Source: a virus | Length of the DNA stretch: 63,641 nucleotides | Direction: 5' to 3' (one strand) | Virus record (IMG/VR): IMGVR_UViG_3300036830_000465 | Coordinates: 1 to 63,641 of that record | Shown: piece by piece, positions 30,997-39,141 of the stretch | Layout: every line of letters begins with the position of its first letter | How positions within the stretch are numbered: the stretch's first letter is position 1 | Made by a program: the position numbers and the translations under genes | The notes under the pieces: model-generated | Told to the model about the DNA's origin: nothing | Seen by the model: only the letters and a program-made list of their open reading frames with translations | Database searches by the model: none

Positions 30997-31263
30997 TCAT
31001 CGGTGGCTCACCACCGTCTTTTCAATGGTTTCCACGGGTACGGAAACCCCACCAGACTGCGCTTCCCCGCGTGGGGTACCCCCAGTTTTCACCCCATCCT
31101 TTTTCGAGGAATCCACGTATGCCCAGAGATCCACTTCATCGATGCGCACCAGGTTGCCCAGCTTCACGATCGGGATTTGATTTTCCCGGATCCGGAGCTT
31201 CAGGAAACTGATCGAGACCTGGAGAATCTCCGCCGCCTGTTCGCGCGTGAGAAGCTTTCTCAT
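30997..31263 (-). CDS. xis-like: Excisionase-like helix-turn-helix protein
   Basis: 88 residues. MRKLLTREQAAEILQVSISFLKLRIRENQIPIVKLGNLVRIDEVDLWAYV is the excisionase/AlpA-type winged helix-turn-helix. A polar tail follows. Its placement next to the tRNA-like element and int fits a directionality factor for excision. Its stop is at the edge of the tRNA-like element. Confidence 0.7.
   Translation of the reverse strand: MRKLLTREQAAEILQVSISFLKLRIRENQIPIVKLGNLVRIDEVDLWAYVDSSKKDGVKTGGTPRGEAQSGGVSVPVETIEKTVVSHR
31001..31022 (+). terminator. Possible intrinsic terminator
   Basis: CGGTGG-CTCA-CCACCG (6-bp stem, 4-base loop) followed by TCTTTT on the plus strand, seven bases after the tRNA-like element. 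It would end a transcript that leaves int rightward, and it overlaps the excisionase 3' end. The U-tract is short and interrupted. Confidence 0.4.
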
Positions 31264-31598
31264 GATTTCGTCATGTCCTCCAGTTGCTTGTTGCTCACCG
31301 GCCGCAGCAGAAAATCTTCCAGCATGAACGTCCCCGGATGCGTCACCGAAAAGTGACTGCCACAGGTGCAGCGGTACAGGACCGTCGTGCAGGAATGGCC
31401 GAGCAGGACCGGCGATACCGCCACCGGCGTGAGCTTGCCGGAATGGGTACAGTCGGGTTCGGGTGCGGGTGGTGGCGCTGGTGGTAGAGCGGCGGCCTCA
31501 ACCCGGCGTTTGCGAATCTGCCGTTGCGCGAGGACGGCCATGCAAAAGCAATAGCCGGAGATGATGCCGAAGGTGAGAAAGGCGGCGCGTTCAATCAC
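31260..31598 (-). CDS. Membrane-anchored cysteine/histidine protein
   Basis: 112 residues. One N-terminal membrane helix (FLTFGIISGYCFCMAVLA) is followed by a basic stretch and an Ala/Pro linker. A soluble tail with CTHSG and LYRCTCGSHFSVTHPG carries possible metal ligands. Start overlaps the small gene at 31591. Belongs to the block between excisionase and repressor, a typical moron location. Confidence 0.5.
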   Translation of the reverse strand: MIERAAFLTFGIISGYCFCMAVLAQRQIRKRRVEAAALPPAPPPAPEPDCTHSGKLTPVAVSPVLLGHSCTTVLYRCTCGSHFSVTHPGTFMLEDFLLRPVSNKQLEDMTKS

Positions 31599-31710
31599 CA
31601 GCCGCCCCGTTCTTCAGATTGGCGGCAATGGCATCAATCCACTCCAGCCATGTTGGCCAGAGTGTACCTTCGGCGTCGTGTTGTGCGGTCCGATCAATTG
31701 TATGTTCCAC
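31591..31710 (-). CDS. Micro-protein, tentative
   Basis: 39 residues from a GTG at 31710 with GAAGG seven bases upstream. Two Trp-rich turns (LWPTWLEWIDAIAANL) form one amphipathic helix. The longer frame reaching 31905 overlaps the YidD-like gene and is probably not read. The ribosome site is the only positive evidence. Confidence 0.35.
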   Translation of the reverse strand: MEHTIDRTAQHDAEGTLWPTWLEWIDAIAANLKNGAAGD

Positions 31711-31801
31711 CGAATTACCTTCGGTCGGAACGGGGCGGTAGCTTGCGAGGCTGGCGGCAGGTTCGCTGAAAATGAAAATTAAATCAAGAAATATTTTGCG
31801 G

Positions 31802-32017
31802 TCACGGCAGATCAATGCAGGACGCTGGGTTGTCCGGCCTACAGCGCAACAATCTTCCAATGCTTCGGCGGAGGCCGAGCGGCAATCCATATTTCTGAAT
31901 CGCAATCACGGCATACTCGGAACATGTCGGATGAAACCGGCAGCTGATTTTCCGCACAAGGCGCGGCGAAATCCGGCACTGATAAACGCGAATCAGCCAG
32001 AGCGTAAACCGCTTCAC
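31802..32017 (-). CDS. yidD-like: YidD-like membrane-insertion factor
   Basis: 71 residues from GTG at 32017, overlapping the upstream stop as GTGA. RFTLWLIRVYQCRISPRL, CRFHPTCSEYAVIAIQKYG and RCRPDN are the YidD/DUF37 signature blocks (LIxxYQ-x-ISP ... CRFxPTCSxYAxxAI). Bacterial YidD sits beside the YidC insertase and helps insert membrane proteins. A phage copy in the moron block beside other envelope proteins may help fold them in the host. Confidence 0.8.
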   Translation of the reverse strand: MKRFTLWLIRVYQCRISPRLVRKISCRFHPTCSEYAVIAIQKYGLPLGLRRSIGRLLRCRPDNPASCIDLP

Positions 32018-32391
32018 GTCGCTTGGTGTTCGACGATTTCTTTGGTGACCGCCCGCGATCCGCACTTCGGGCATTTATTCAAATCGATTGGCGTTTTCGT
32101 GGGGATAAAAACTGCGGGCAGGCATCCCGTACAGCACATCATGGCCTTGCCAGCATCTTGCATCGCATTGCCAGCCTCTCGAAGCGAATCCATCTTTCCA
32201 TAATGCCAGACGTTTCCACATGCGGCGCAGGTGCAGCGGGTTTCTTTAATCAGGCGCGGACCTGGGGCTAGTTCCTTGTGGCAATATCCGCAGATGACAG
32301 CGAAGTCTTTGATGGTTTTGCCGCAGAACGGGCAGACTTTCGTTTTTGGGGGCTCAGCGCTCAATTTCTTTCCATTCCGGACTGGAGGCAT
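32014..32391 (-). CDS. Multi zinc-ribbon protein
   Basis: 125 residues with three CxxC-type pairs: KVCPFCGKTIKDFAVICGYCHKEL (double), CTCAACGNVWHYG, and CPKCGSRAV, typical of treble-clef/zinc-ribbon modules. A hydrophobic cysteine-rich middle (AMMCCTGCLPAVFIPT) resembles a short membrane segment. A TTG at 32364 is an alternative start because the first 38 bases overlap the lipoprotein gene. Function unknown; moron context. Confidence 0.55.
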   Translation of the reverse strand: MPPVRNGKKLSAEPPKTKVCPFCGKTIKDFAVICGYCHKELAPGPRLIKETRCTCAACGNVWHYGKMDSLREAGNAMQDAGKAMMCCTGCLPAVFIPTKTPIDLNKCPKCGSRAVTKEIVEHQAT

Positions 32392-32893
32392 CGGCGATTT
32401 TTCCGGTTTCCCATCGAATCGTTCCGTCTTTCGATGAAACGTAAAGCGATGGGTCGTCGGGCCGCAGCGGTATCGCTCTTACGAAATAATCCCTAGCGTC
32501 GGCAGCTGCTTCCATCTGGAATTTGTATCCTTGGCTGTCCGATAGGTAAAGCTCCGGCTTGCAGTAAGCGGGGAGTTCGATAAAACTCTTTGCAAAAAGT
32601 CCCCGATTCTCTGCGAGGTATGTCACTTGACATGTCATTAAGGTGTTCAGCATAGCCCGGACCAATTTCCGTCTCGATTTCGTTCTCTCCGTCGCAATGC
32701 TAAGGCTGGCATTGGCTTCTGTCGCGACGGCGGTTGAAGGATATTTATCAACGACGGTCTTTAGGAGAGCCTCGGATTCCGCTTGATTCCCGGCCCGCTC
32801 CGCAGCCAGCGCCTGATTGAATGCAGTCCGCGCCTTCTCTTCGTTGCTTGTGCAGCCGAAGATCAAGAGCGCGAGAAGTAAGAATATCGCCAT
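32354..32893 (-). CDS. Lipoprotein with pilin-like C-terminus
   Basis: 179 residues. MAIFLLLALLIFGCTSNE is a lipoprotein signal with lipobox LIFGC (Cys at about 14). A helical repeat region (FNQALAAERAGNQAESEALLKTVVDKYP) looks TPR-like. The middle CQVTYLAENRGLFAKSFIELPAY matches the pseudopilin/type IV pilin pattern (xYxxxNGxYAxSLxEL). It is likely an outer-membrane-anchored periplasmic protein expressed from the prophage and could alter host surface or secretion. Confidence 0.6.
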   Translation of the reverse strand: MAIFLLLALLIFGCTSNEEKARTAFNQALAAERAGNQAESEALLKTVVDKYPSTAVATEANASLSIATERTKSRRKLVRAMLNTLMTCQVTYLAENRGLFAKSFIELPAYCKPELYLSDSQGYKFQMEAAADARDYFVRAIPLRPDDPSLYVSSKDGTIRWETGKIADASSPEWKEIER

Positions 32894-32909
32894 GGGGCTC
32901 CTTCCGCAT

Positions 32910-33464
32910 TTACCGGAATCCGATAGCGATTCCGATCTTGATTTCCAGTATCGATCTTCCGACGATTCCCCGTAGAAACCATTTCGATTTTGGGGTTCGA
33001 AACCGGTCTATATATCCGGCGGTGACATATGGGCAAGGATCATCGTCGATGCGATAGCCGCCGCCAACCATCATGCCGGTCGACGGGATTATAGCGCTCG
33101 CGTCAATCATTCCAGCCATCCTGACGGTCCCCGCGCCGCCGCATGATCCGTCGCTTGCAAATTGTCCAGTGTTGAGATTTCGGCAGCGAGTCTGGCCGTT
33201 CGACAGATGGTCCGTGGCAAACCCCGACGGTGCCGAGCCGCGAAGATTGTAGGCGTCGAATGCGGCTGTTGCGAAGAAACCCTGGCCCAACAATAGCGAC
33301 GCCCCAAGATTGCCGCCCGTAGAATTGTTCTTGCTCATCTGCCCTACTTGAGTGAATCCGATATCGAGAAGAAATCCCGGAGTCACGTGCTGGGCCCGCA
33401 ATTGGACGGAAACAGAAAGCATGGCGAGTGCAACCAGGGCCATGCGCGTTTTCCAAATTAACAC
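32910..33464 (-). CDS. Outer-membrane beta-barrel protein
   Basis: 184 residues from a GTG at 33464 (or the ATG at 33443). The signal peptide ends VSVQLRAQ. The mature part alternates short aromatic strands and polar turns (GFLLDIGFTQVGQM, ATAAFDAYNLRG, GGGYRIDDDPCPYVTAGYIDRF) and ends IAIGFR with the terminal aromatic that outer-membrane barrels need for assembly. An eight-strand barrel is plausible. It is probably a lysogenic-conversion factor. Confidence 0.6.
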   Translation of the reverse strand: MLIWKTRMALVALAMLSVSVQLRAQHVTPGFLLDIGFTQVGQMSKNNSTGGNLGASLLLGQGFFATAAFDAYNLRGSAPSGFATDHLSNGQTRCRNLNTGQFASDGSCGGAGTVRMAGMIDASAIIPSTGMMVGGGYRIDDDPCPYVTAGYIDRFRTPKSKWFLRGIVGRSILEIKIGIAIGFR

Positions 33465-33577
33465 CTTCGATCCTTAATCCCTCCCGAAAGAGCCATTCAT
33501 CGAAACGTCGCTTCAATGCAAAATTGTTTTGGGTTGGGAAGCCTACGGCGCGCGGGGCTTATTTACGGCTCCCGCCT
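33465..33577. other. Intergenic gap between barrel gene and repressor
   Basis: 113 bases. Reads AT-richer than its surroundings, with no ORF on either strand that is not a shadow. It contains an unpaired TTATTTACGGCTC tract that could include a promoter for the moron genes. I could not match -35/-10 boxes with confidence. Confidence 0.3.
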
Positions 33578-34036
33578 TTAGCCAGTCTGCAATTTGGACG
33601 ACGCGCGCCGTTTTCCCTGTACCTCAGCGGTCCTTCCCTTTTCGTTCGCGGCAATGTTTCCGACCTGCTCTTTGCTTTCGGCCGGAGGTTCCATGTCATT
33701 AAAGGCGGCCGTCAGATAGCGCTTCACGTCACGTTCAAACGCTTCATCGTTTAAAAGTAGATCTAGCCACCGGTGCAGTTTTGCGTTCCTCTCTCTAATT
33801 TCCGGCAGGGATATGCATTCCTCAACTCTGTAGTCTCCGAGTTCCACGATCCGCTCGAATAGCTCCATTGACGGTTTAGTGCTCCCGTTTTCGAGATGGG
33901 ATATTGCGCTCTGGAAGTTTTCCTTATCGCCTCCCAGTTGAAGCGCGGCACCAAACTCGGTCTGGGTCATCTTTTTCTTTGCGCGAATGTCGCGCACTAA
34001 GTTCTTTAATTTCACCGCATAGGAAGTAAACCCCAA
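33578..34036 (-). CDS. XRE-family repressor, CI-like
   Basis: 152 residues from TTG at 34036 (alternative GTG at 34015). KKKMTQTEFGAALQLGGDKENFQSAISHLENGSTKPSMELF is the XRE helix-turn-helix. A longer C-terminal part with helical heptads (LHRWLDLLLNDEAFERDVKRYLTAAF) suits dimerisation. It is divergent from the Cro-like gene at 34115 and presumably keeps lysogeny by repressing its promoter. It lacks the Ser-Lys autoprotease part of lambda CI. Confidence 0.65.
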   Translation of the reverse strand: MGFTSYAVKLKNLVRDIRAKKKMTQTEFGAALQLGGDKENFQSAISHLENGSTKPSMELFERIVELGDYRVEECISLPEIRERNAKLHRWLDLLLNDEAFERDVKRYLTAAFNDMEPPAESKEQVGNIAANEKGRTAEVQGKRRASSKLQTG

Positions 34037-34075
34037 ATCGGATTGGAATTAGATGGGAAATCAATATACTTCTGC

Positions 34076-34104
34076 TTGACATATAATTCAGTTACATGTA
34101 TGTT
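34076..34104 (+). promoter_or_regulatory. Early (PR-like) promoter
   Basis: TTGACA at 34076-34081, 17-base spacer, TATGTT at 34099-34104. Transcription would begin near 34111, only four bases before the ATG at 34115, giving a leaderless message for the Cro-like gene and the start of the plus-strand early operon. The intergenic region is 78 bases and should also hold the divergent repressor promoter, which I cannot place. Confidence 0.5.
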
Positions 34105-34114
34105 TCCATTCGAA

Positions 34115-34330
34115 ATGAGACTGGATGCGAGAAAGTTAATCAATGCGAGACATCGAAAGATGATGAGCCAGGCCGAGCTTGCGGACGCGTGCGGCCTCAC
34201 CAGGCAGACAGTTTGGAATGCAGAGCACGGCGAGGTTCTTTCAACCGGAACTGCAAAATCATTGGTTCGATTTCTGGAACTGGACCCGGACGACGTGGTG
34301 CTTCCCATGGAGGGTGGCGATGCAGCGTGA
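34115..34330 (+). CDS. XRE-family regulator, Cro-like
   Basis: 71 residues from the ATG at 34115. LINARHRKMMSQAELADACGLTRQTVWNAEHGEVLSTGTAKSLVRFL is the helix-turn-helix, length typical for Cro proteins. It is divergent from the repressor. The upstream ATG at 34100 lies in the promoter, so the shorter start is chosen. The early genes follow it without a break. Confidence 0.7.
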   Translation: MRLDARKLINARHRKMMSQAELADACGLTRQTVWNAEHGEVLSTGTAKSLVRFLELDPDDVVLPMEGGDAA

Positions 34331-34580
34331 GACAACGATTGTCATTTCGAATAAGCCGCGGTGCCTGTGGCCGCGGTGTCCGAACGAGGGAACGAGTCGC
34401 GGCAACTGCAATAACCATTATCAGGTTTATAAGCGCGGCGTAGAAATCACGAAGGAATGGACATGGGAAGAATTGGAATATGAAGGACTGACCATTCCAA
34501 AACAGCGGAACGCCCGCGCGTTCATCCTTCAGAGGCTCGGCAAGAAAATAGCGGCAGAGCCGGTCGGTATAGGCCGGTAA
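34320..34580 (+). CDS. Small zinc-knuckle protein
   Basis: 86 residues from the ATG at 34320 (MQRETTIVISNK). CLWPRCPNEGTSRGNCNNHYQVYKRG offers four Cys/His ligands (CxxxxCx8CxxH), a pattern found in other early phage proteins. The C-terminal part is helical and basic. The start overlaps the Cro-like stop. Confidence 0.5.
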   Translation: MQRETTIVISNKPRCLWPRCPNEGTSRGNCNNHYQVYKRGVEITKEWTWEELEYEGLTIPKQRNARAFILQRLGKKIAAEPVGIGR

Positions 34581-34679
34581 ACATTTAACACGTCGGAACT
34601 GTGGCGGAGCTTGCGAGGCACCCCATATATCGACAAAACGGCAGTTCGAACTTACGGGAGAGCTGCGTTCGGAGGAACA

Positions 34680-35327
34680 GTGGACAAGTTACGCGCCTTT
34701 CACGGCGATGAATCAATCAAGAGCGAGTGGATTCATCTTCTGGAAACTCGCCAAGAGAAAGGCCTGATAGTCCGGCGTCACGGACTGGATGGCATCTATG
34801 GTCAGCCGGTCGACTACGTGCGCAATCTGGTTTTACCGGCGTCCTTCGAGCCAATTGAGCTCGCCCTGTTTGAAAACCTCCCGGATCCGGCGTGGGAGCG
34901 CTTCCCATTGTTGTTTCTGGAGGCGGTACCGGTTGGCGCGGATCTGTCGCGGGTAACGGCAAAATTCATGCACTGGATCTTAACCGGCCCAGATTCCCGG
35001 CTGGCTCAAATCCACGAAGCCGTAGCGCCACTGTTTTTCGGTCTACCGGCTATTGATGGAGTTGCGGAGGCGCTACATCGAACTCTCGGCGGCGAGATCG
35101 TCCCTTCGGAGGAATGGGAAACCCTGAGAGCGAAGACCGATACCTCCGGTGCATTCGCGCTTCCCGCCGCATGGATGGCCGCCGCGATGCAGGGCAACCC
35201 CGAACATGCGGGGCAGGCCATTCGTGAGACCGCCAGAATCCTCGGCGAATCCCACGTGCCCGCGCTGGCGGACAAATTGCTGGAGCTGCTGGCCGCGGCG
35301 CCGGTGGTGGAGGGCGAGCAATCATGA
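34680..35327 (+). CDS. Hypothetical protein
   Basis: 215 residues from a GTG at 34680 with GGAGG four to five bases upstream. The frame opens 69 bases earlier at a TTG, but without a ribosome site. Soluble, Ala/Glu/Pro-rich, mostly helical; WMAAAMQGNPEHAGQAIRETARIL is amphipathic. No family recognised. It overlaps the start of the next gene. Confidence 0.5.
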   Translation: MDKLRAFHGDESIKSEWIHLLETRQEKGLIVRRHGLDGIYGQPVDYVRNLVLPASFEPIELALFENLPDPAWERFPLLFLEAVPVGADLSRVTAKFMHWILTGPDSRLAQIHEAVAPLFFGLPAIDGVAEALHRTLGGEIVPSEEWETLRAKTDTSGAFALPAAWMAAAMQGNPEHAGQAIRETARILGESHVPALADKLLELLAAAPVVEGEQS

Positions 35328-35566
35328 CTCTCCCCGAACTTTGGACGCGCTTCAATCGGCATCACGACGCGATTCGCTGCAAGCGATGTCCCATCGTTTT
35401 CCACGTGGACGCCACGCGAGAGTCCCTGGAATCGCACTGGATGGAGCGGCATGACCCGTCGATTGAGCAGCGGAGTTTCTCGATTCCACGGACGGAGTTT
35501 GGCGTGGGCGAGGACAGGCTGCAGGCGGCGGACAACAGTTATTTCAAAATGTGGGGGATGCGATGA
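35324..35566 (+). CDS. Zinc-finger protein
   Basis: 80 residues. CKRCPIVFHVDATRESLESHWMERH has a C2H2-like spacing (CxxC, then HxxxxH) with intervening helix and could bind nucleic acid. A polar tail follows. It is overlapped by the start of the Cas4-like gene. Confidence 0.55.
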   Translation: MTLPELWTRFNRHHDAIRCKRCPIVFHVDATRESLESHWMERHDPSIEQRSFSIPRTEFGVGEDRLQAADNSYFKMWGMR

Positions 35567-36396
35567 GCGAAGCGACCCGCCCGCAGCTTCATTTTTCGGC
35601 GCTGGAGAAACTCTGGGCCTGCGGCGTCGCTTTCGCGCGCCGGTATCTGAACAAGGAGCGCGGGATCGCTCCCAGCTATATCCATGTGGGAAAGGCCGTC
35701 GATCACGCGGCCAACACCAACCTGCAACACAAAATCGATAGCGATTCCCTGCTGCCGGTCGAGCAGGTGGTCGACGAAGCCCGCGACGTTGTCACGCGCA
35801 GCATGGAAGACGAGGGGCTGCAGCTCGAGCCCGCCGATCGCGTCATCGGTGAGAAAGCCGCCAAGGCTGCGGTGGTCGATAAGACTGTTCGCGTCTGCAA
35901 GGCCCACGCCATGACTCTGGCGCCCCGGTTGAAACCAAAACGTGTTCAGGCGAAATGGTCGCTGGAAATTCCGGGAATGCCGTTTGACCTGGTGGGCACG
36001 CGCGACTTGGATGAAACCGACGATTCCGTCGCGGACCTGAAAACTTCAAAGCAATCGCCGAATAAAAATCAGGCCGTCACCAGCGATCAGCTCACCACCT
36101 ACGCCCTGTCGGTTCACGTAATCGGTAAAGTCCCGGTCCCGGTAAAAGTCCACCTCGACTACATCGTCGATTTGAAGACCGGAACGAAGGTGGCCGACCG
36201 GCTGACATCCACTCGCGGGAAAGATGATTTTGGCGTCCTGCTGCGCCGCCTGGAAAACGCATCGACCATTCTGCAGAAGGGCGCTTTTACCCCGGCCAAT
36301 CAGGGCCGCGACTGGTGGTGCAGCGTCCAGTACTGCGAGTTCGCCACAACCTGTCCCTATTTTCGAATGTCTCTGGCCGAATCAGAAGGAGAGTAA
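35563..36396 (+). CDS. Cas4-like PD-(D/E)xK nuclease with Fe-S cysteines
   Basis: 277 residues from the ATG at 35563. The first cysteine is in LWACGVAFARRYL; the last three are WWCSVQYCEFATTCPYF, together a likely 4Fe-4S ligand set. Between them lies the RecB-like nuclease core, with SLEIPGMPFDLVGTRDLDETDDSVADLKTSK (Asp and Asp-Leu-Lys of motifs II/III) and SDQLTTYALSV. It acts as an exonuclease that trims 5' ends for the RecT annealer encoded next. Confidence 0.75.
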   Translation: MSEATRPQLHFSALEKLWACGVAFARRYLNKERGIAPSYIHVGKAVDHAANTNLQHKIDSDSLLPVEQVVDEARDVVTRSMEDEGLQLEPADRVIGEKAAKAAVVDKTVRVCKAHAMTLAPRLKPKRVQAKWSLEIPGMPFDLVGTRDLDETDDSVADLKTSKQSPNKNQAVTSDQLTTYALSVHVIGKVPVPVKVHLDYIVDLKTGTKVADRLTSTRGKDDFGVLLRRLENASTILQKGAFTPANQGRDWWCSVQYCEFATTCPYFRMSLAESEGE

Positions 36397-36398
36397 AC

Positions 36399-37646
36399 AT
36401 GTCCACAGAAGTCGCGAAGGTCGATCAGGTAAAAATCGAATTATTAAAACCCATCAACGATGAGAACAATGTCCGCGCATTACTGGCTCAGTACCGCAAG
36501 GCATTCGAAGTCGCCGCAGTCAAGCACCTCGACGTCGACCGGCTGCTTCGCGTCGCGCTGATGACAGTATCCCGCAGTTCCGCATTGTTGGAGTGCACCG
36601 CAGCCAGCCTCCTTGGTTCAGTGATGCTGTCGGCCCAATTGGGCCTGGACATTGCGGCCCGCGAAGCATATTTGGTGCCCTTCAAAAACAAATACGGGAA
36701 GCGCGAGTGTCAGCTGATCCCGGATTATCGCGGGATCATGAAGCTGGTCCGGCAGAGCGGAATGGTTTCAAATTTCCGCGCGCGCTGCGTCTACAGGCAA
36801 GACAAGCTCGACATCGAAGAGGGCCTCAACCCGAGATTGGTGCACGTTCAATCCTATGAGCACGACTTCAAGGACGAAGACCTGATCGGCGTGTACACGG
36901 TCGCCGATTTCTGCGGTCCTGATGGTGCCCCTAGCGGCCTGAAGGATTTTCAATTCATGCCAATCGGTGCGATTAAAAGAATTCGCGCACGCAGCAAGGC
37001 CAGTAATGACGGACCGTGGGTGACCGACTTCGCGGAAATGGCGATGAAGACCGGCATCAAGCACCATGCGAAAACGCTGCCGCAGAATATTCAGATTGCC
37101 ACCGCGCTGCAGCTGGACGACCGGGCGACGATGGCACGGCCTCAGAAAATACAGATGTTTGAAGAAAATGGATTGACCACGATCGGCATTGATCCGGTTG
37201 AAGACCGCGACGATGCTCCGGAACGTGCCCGCGGCGTTGTCGACATCAATTCCCTGAAAGCGGGCTCCGAAGAAAACCGCGGCCACGGCAACGACAACCT
37301 CGATCAGGTTGGCAAGGACGCCGGCAAACCTGAGACGAAAACCGATAAAACTGAGACGCTCGACCAGAAACGCGCACGCCAGACCGCCGAAGCTGAGACG
37401 AAGAAGACCTCCCCTGAGAAGGCGGCCGCCTCTGACGGCGCCGATCCGGAAGCCGCGCTAACTCAGGAACAGCAGGAACAGCTGGAGACGGTCCGTCTCA
37501 ACCAGAACGTCGAGCCGCGCACCTGGAATACGTGGATCCGCAAAGCCTTCGATATCAAGTTGAGTTCCCATCTGCGGCAAAAACATTTCCCCCGCTGCCT
37601 CGCCTGGTGCGAAGCGGGAGGTCAGGAGCAACAGGATGCGCAGTAA
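36399..37646 (+). CDS. recT-like: RecT-family single-strand annealing protein
   Basis: 415 residues from the ATG at 36399 (AAGGAGAG upstream). LMTVSRSSALLECTAASLLGSVMLSAQLGLDIAAREAYLVPFKN and LIPDYRGIMKLVRQSG are the RecT hallmark blocks, followed by the WVTDFAEMAMKTGIKHHAKTLP segment. It anneals complementary single strands in phage recombination. The last about 110 residues are a charged, K/E-rich tail, which is not part of the conserved fold and may bind partners. Confidence 0.85.
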   Translation: MSTEVAKVDQVKIELLKPINDENNVRALLAQYRKAFEVAAVKHLDVDRLLRVALMTVSRSSALLECTAASLLGSVMLSAQLGLDIAAREAYLVPFKNKYGKRECQLIPDYRGIMKLVRQSGMVSNFRARCVYRQDKLDIEEGLNPRLVHVQSYEHDFKDEDLIGVYTVADFCGPDGAPSGLKDFQFMPIGAIKRIRARSKASNDGPWVTDFAEMAMKTGIKHHAKTLPQNIQIATALQLDDRATMARPQKIQMFEENGLTTIGIDPVEDRDDAPERARGVVDINSLKAGSEENRGHGNDNLDQVGKDAGKPETKTDKTETLDQKRARQTAEAETKKTSPEKAAASDGADPEAALTQEQQEQLETVRLNQNVEPRTWNTWIRKAFDIKLSSHLRQKHFPRCLAWCEAGGQEQQDAQ

Positions 37647-39036
37647 CAACGATCGGCCGGCGGTTCATGTGACCGCCCTCCGCATACACAACTTCATGGG
37701 TCTTTCGGATTTCGAGATCAAGCCCGGCAAAGTAACTCTCGTCCGGGGTTCCAACGGCGTCGGAAAGACATCGATCCTCGAAGCATTCAAAGCCGTTTTG
37801 AAAGGAGGTCATGATGCGAGTTTAATCCGGAAGGGCGAGGACGGCGCCGAGCTCGGCCTCGTCCTTTCCGATGGCGCGGACATTCAGAAGCGCATCCGCC
37901 AGGGTGATTCCAAAACGCAGGTCGACCACCCGGACTTCGGGCGGCTGCCCTCATCGGCGAAGTACCTGGGGAGTCTCTGCGATGCGTTCGCCGTCAATCC
38001 GGTGGAGTTCCTGACGGCCAAACCGGACAAGCGCGTGGAGCTGCTGCTGTCGGCGATTCCCATGACGGTGGCGGCTGTCGATCTGGCCGGAATACTCGAG
38101 CTGTGCTCGTCAAAGCCAGACCTGTCCCGGCACGCGCTGCAGGTGATCGCCGGTATCGAGAAAGACCTGTACGACCAGCGCACCGGGGTGAATCGGGCGG
38201 CGAAGGAGAAGCGGGCGACGATCAGCGAAATGCGGCGCGCGTTGCCGAAAGAGTCCGGAAACGCCGAAGAGACTGAACTGGTCAACACCGAGCGCGAATA
38301 TCGAGACATTCAGGCCAGCTGGGAAAAACGTAAAACGGAAGTCATCGAAATTCGCGCCAATGAGATCGGCCTGATCAAGGATGAAGGCCGCGCGTTTGCG
38401 GCGAAACACTTCGCAGAACGTGATCGTGAAATCGAGGCGATCCGCAAAAAGTATCAGGCCGAGGTGGATGCATATGCAGAATCCAAACAGGCCGAGGCCG
38501 CAGCGCTCAATTCAAAGTCGGATGAAAGCCTTCAGGAACTCGCCGAGGAGCGCACTTCACAAACCCAGGAATTTGAATCTCGAATTGCCAGGTTGCGCGC
38601 GGATAGAGACGCATTCGTTCGCTCCAGGGACGCCCGTATCGCCGTCGCCAAAATGGAAAGCGGCGCCGCCACGCTGGAATCCGATTCCTCCGCCTTCTCC
38701 GAAGCGCTGAAGATGCTCGACGACGTGCGCGGCAACCTGACCGAGCAGCTGCCCATCAAAGGCGTGACGCTCCGCGACGGCGACATCTACGTTGACGGGA
38801 TTCCGTTTGACCGCGTGAATGAGTCCCGGCGCATGCGGCTGGCGATTGAGATCGCCATGCTCCGCTCCGGAAACCTTCCGTTCATTGTGGTCGACGGCGC
38901 CGAAGCGCTGGATGCGAACAACCTGGAATTGCTGGCGGACACGGCCGTGGAGATGGGCGTCCAGATGGTTCTCGGTCTGGTGGCGGATGGGCCGAACGGG
39001 GAGCCGCGGCCGCTGGAAATAAAACAGATTGCATGA
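37636..39036 (+). CDS. SMC/RecF-like ATPase
   Basis: 466 residues. Walker A is GSNGVGKTSI, near the N-terminus after a strand VTALRIHNFMGLSDFEI (the RecF/SbcC-type start). Then come a long coiled coil (EREYRDIQASWEKRKTEVIEIRANEIGLIKDEGRAFAAKHF, shown in part) and the ABC-like C-terminus LPFIVVDGAEALDANNLELL with Walker B. It likely works with the Cas4-like nuclease and RecT in recombination, like SbcC or Gam-type complexes. It overlaps RecT by 11 bases. Confidence 0.75.
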   Translation: MRSNNDRPAVHVTALRIHNFMGLSDFEIKPGKVTLVRGSNGVGKTSILEAFKAVLKGGHDASLIRKGEDGAELGLVLSDGADIQKRIRQGDSKTQVDHPDFGRLPSSAKYLGSLCDAFAVNPVEFLTAKPDKRVELLLSAIPMTVAAVDLAGILELCSSKPDLSRHALQVIAGIEKDLYDQRTGVNRAAKEKRATISEMRRALPKESGNAEETELVNTEREYRDIQASWEKRKTEVIEIRANEIGLIKDEGRAFAAKHFAERDREIEAIRKKYQAEVDAYAESKQAEAAALNSKSDESLQELAEERTSQTQEFESRIARLRADRDAFVRSRDARIAVAKMESGAATLESDSSAFSEALKMLDDVRGNLTEQLPIKGVTLRDGDIYVDGIPFDRVNESRRMRLAIEIAMLRSGNLPFIVVDGAEALDANNLELLADTAVEMGVQMVLGLVADGPNGEPRPLEIKQIA

Positions 39037-39037
39037 G

Positions 39038-39053
39038 ATTGCCTTCGGGCAAT
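39038..39053 (+). promoter_or_regulatory. UUCG hairpin after the ATPase gene
   Basis: ATTGCC-TTCG-GGCAAT, a 6-bp stem closing a very stable UUCG tetraloop, one base after the stop of the ATPase gene. There is no T-tract, so it is not an intrinsic terminator. It may protect the 3' end of a processed early transcript or be a transcriptional pause. A second helix (GGCGGCGG at 39091-39098 with CCGCCGCC at 39121-39128) follows. Confidence 0.5.
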
Positions 39054-39141
39054 TGCGGCCTCGGCACTCAGGGGCGTTAAGGAGGATGCGGGCGGCGGTC
39101 ATAGCGAGAGCCGTTGCGGGCCGCCGCCGCACTCTGGAGGA

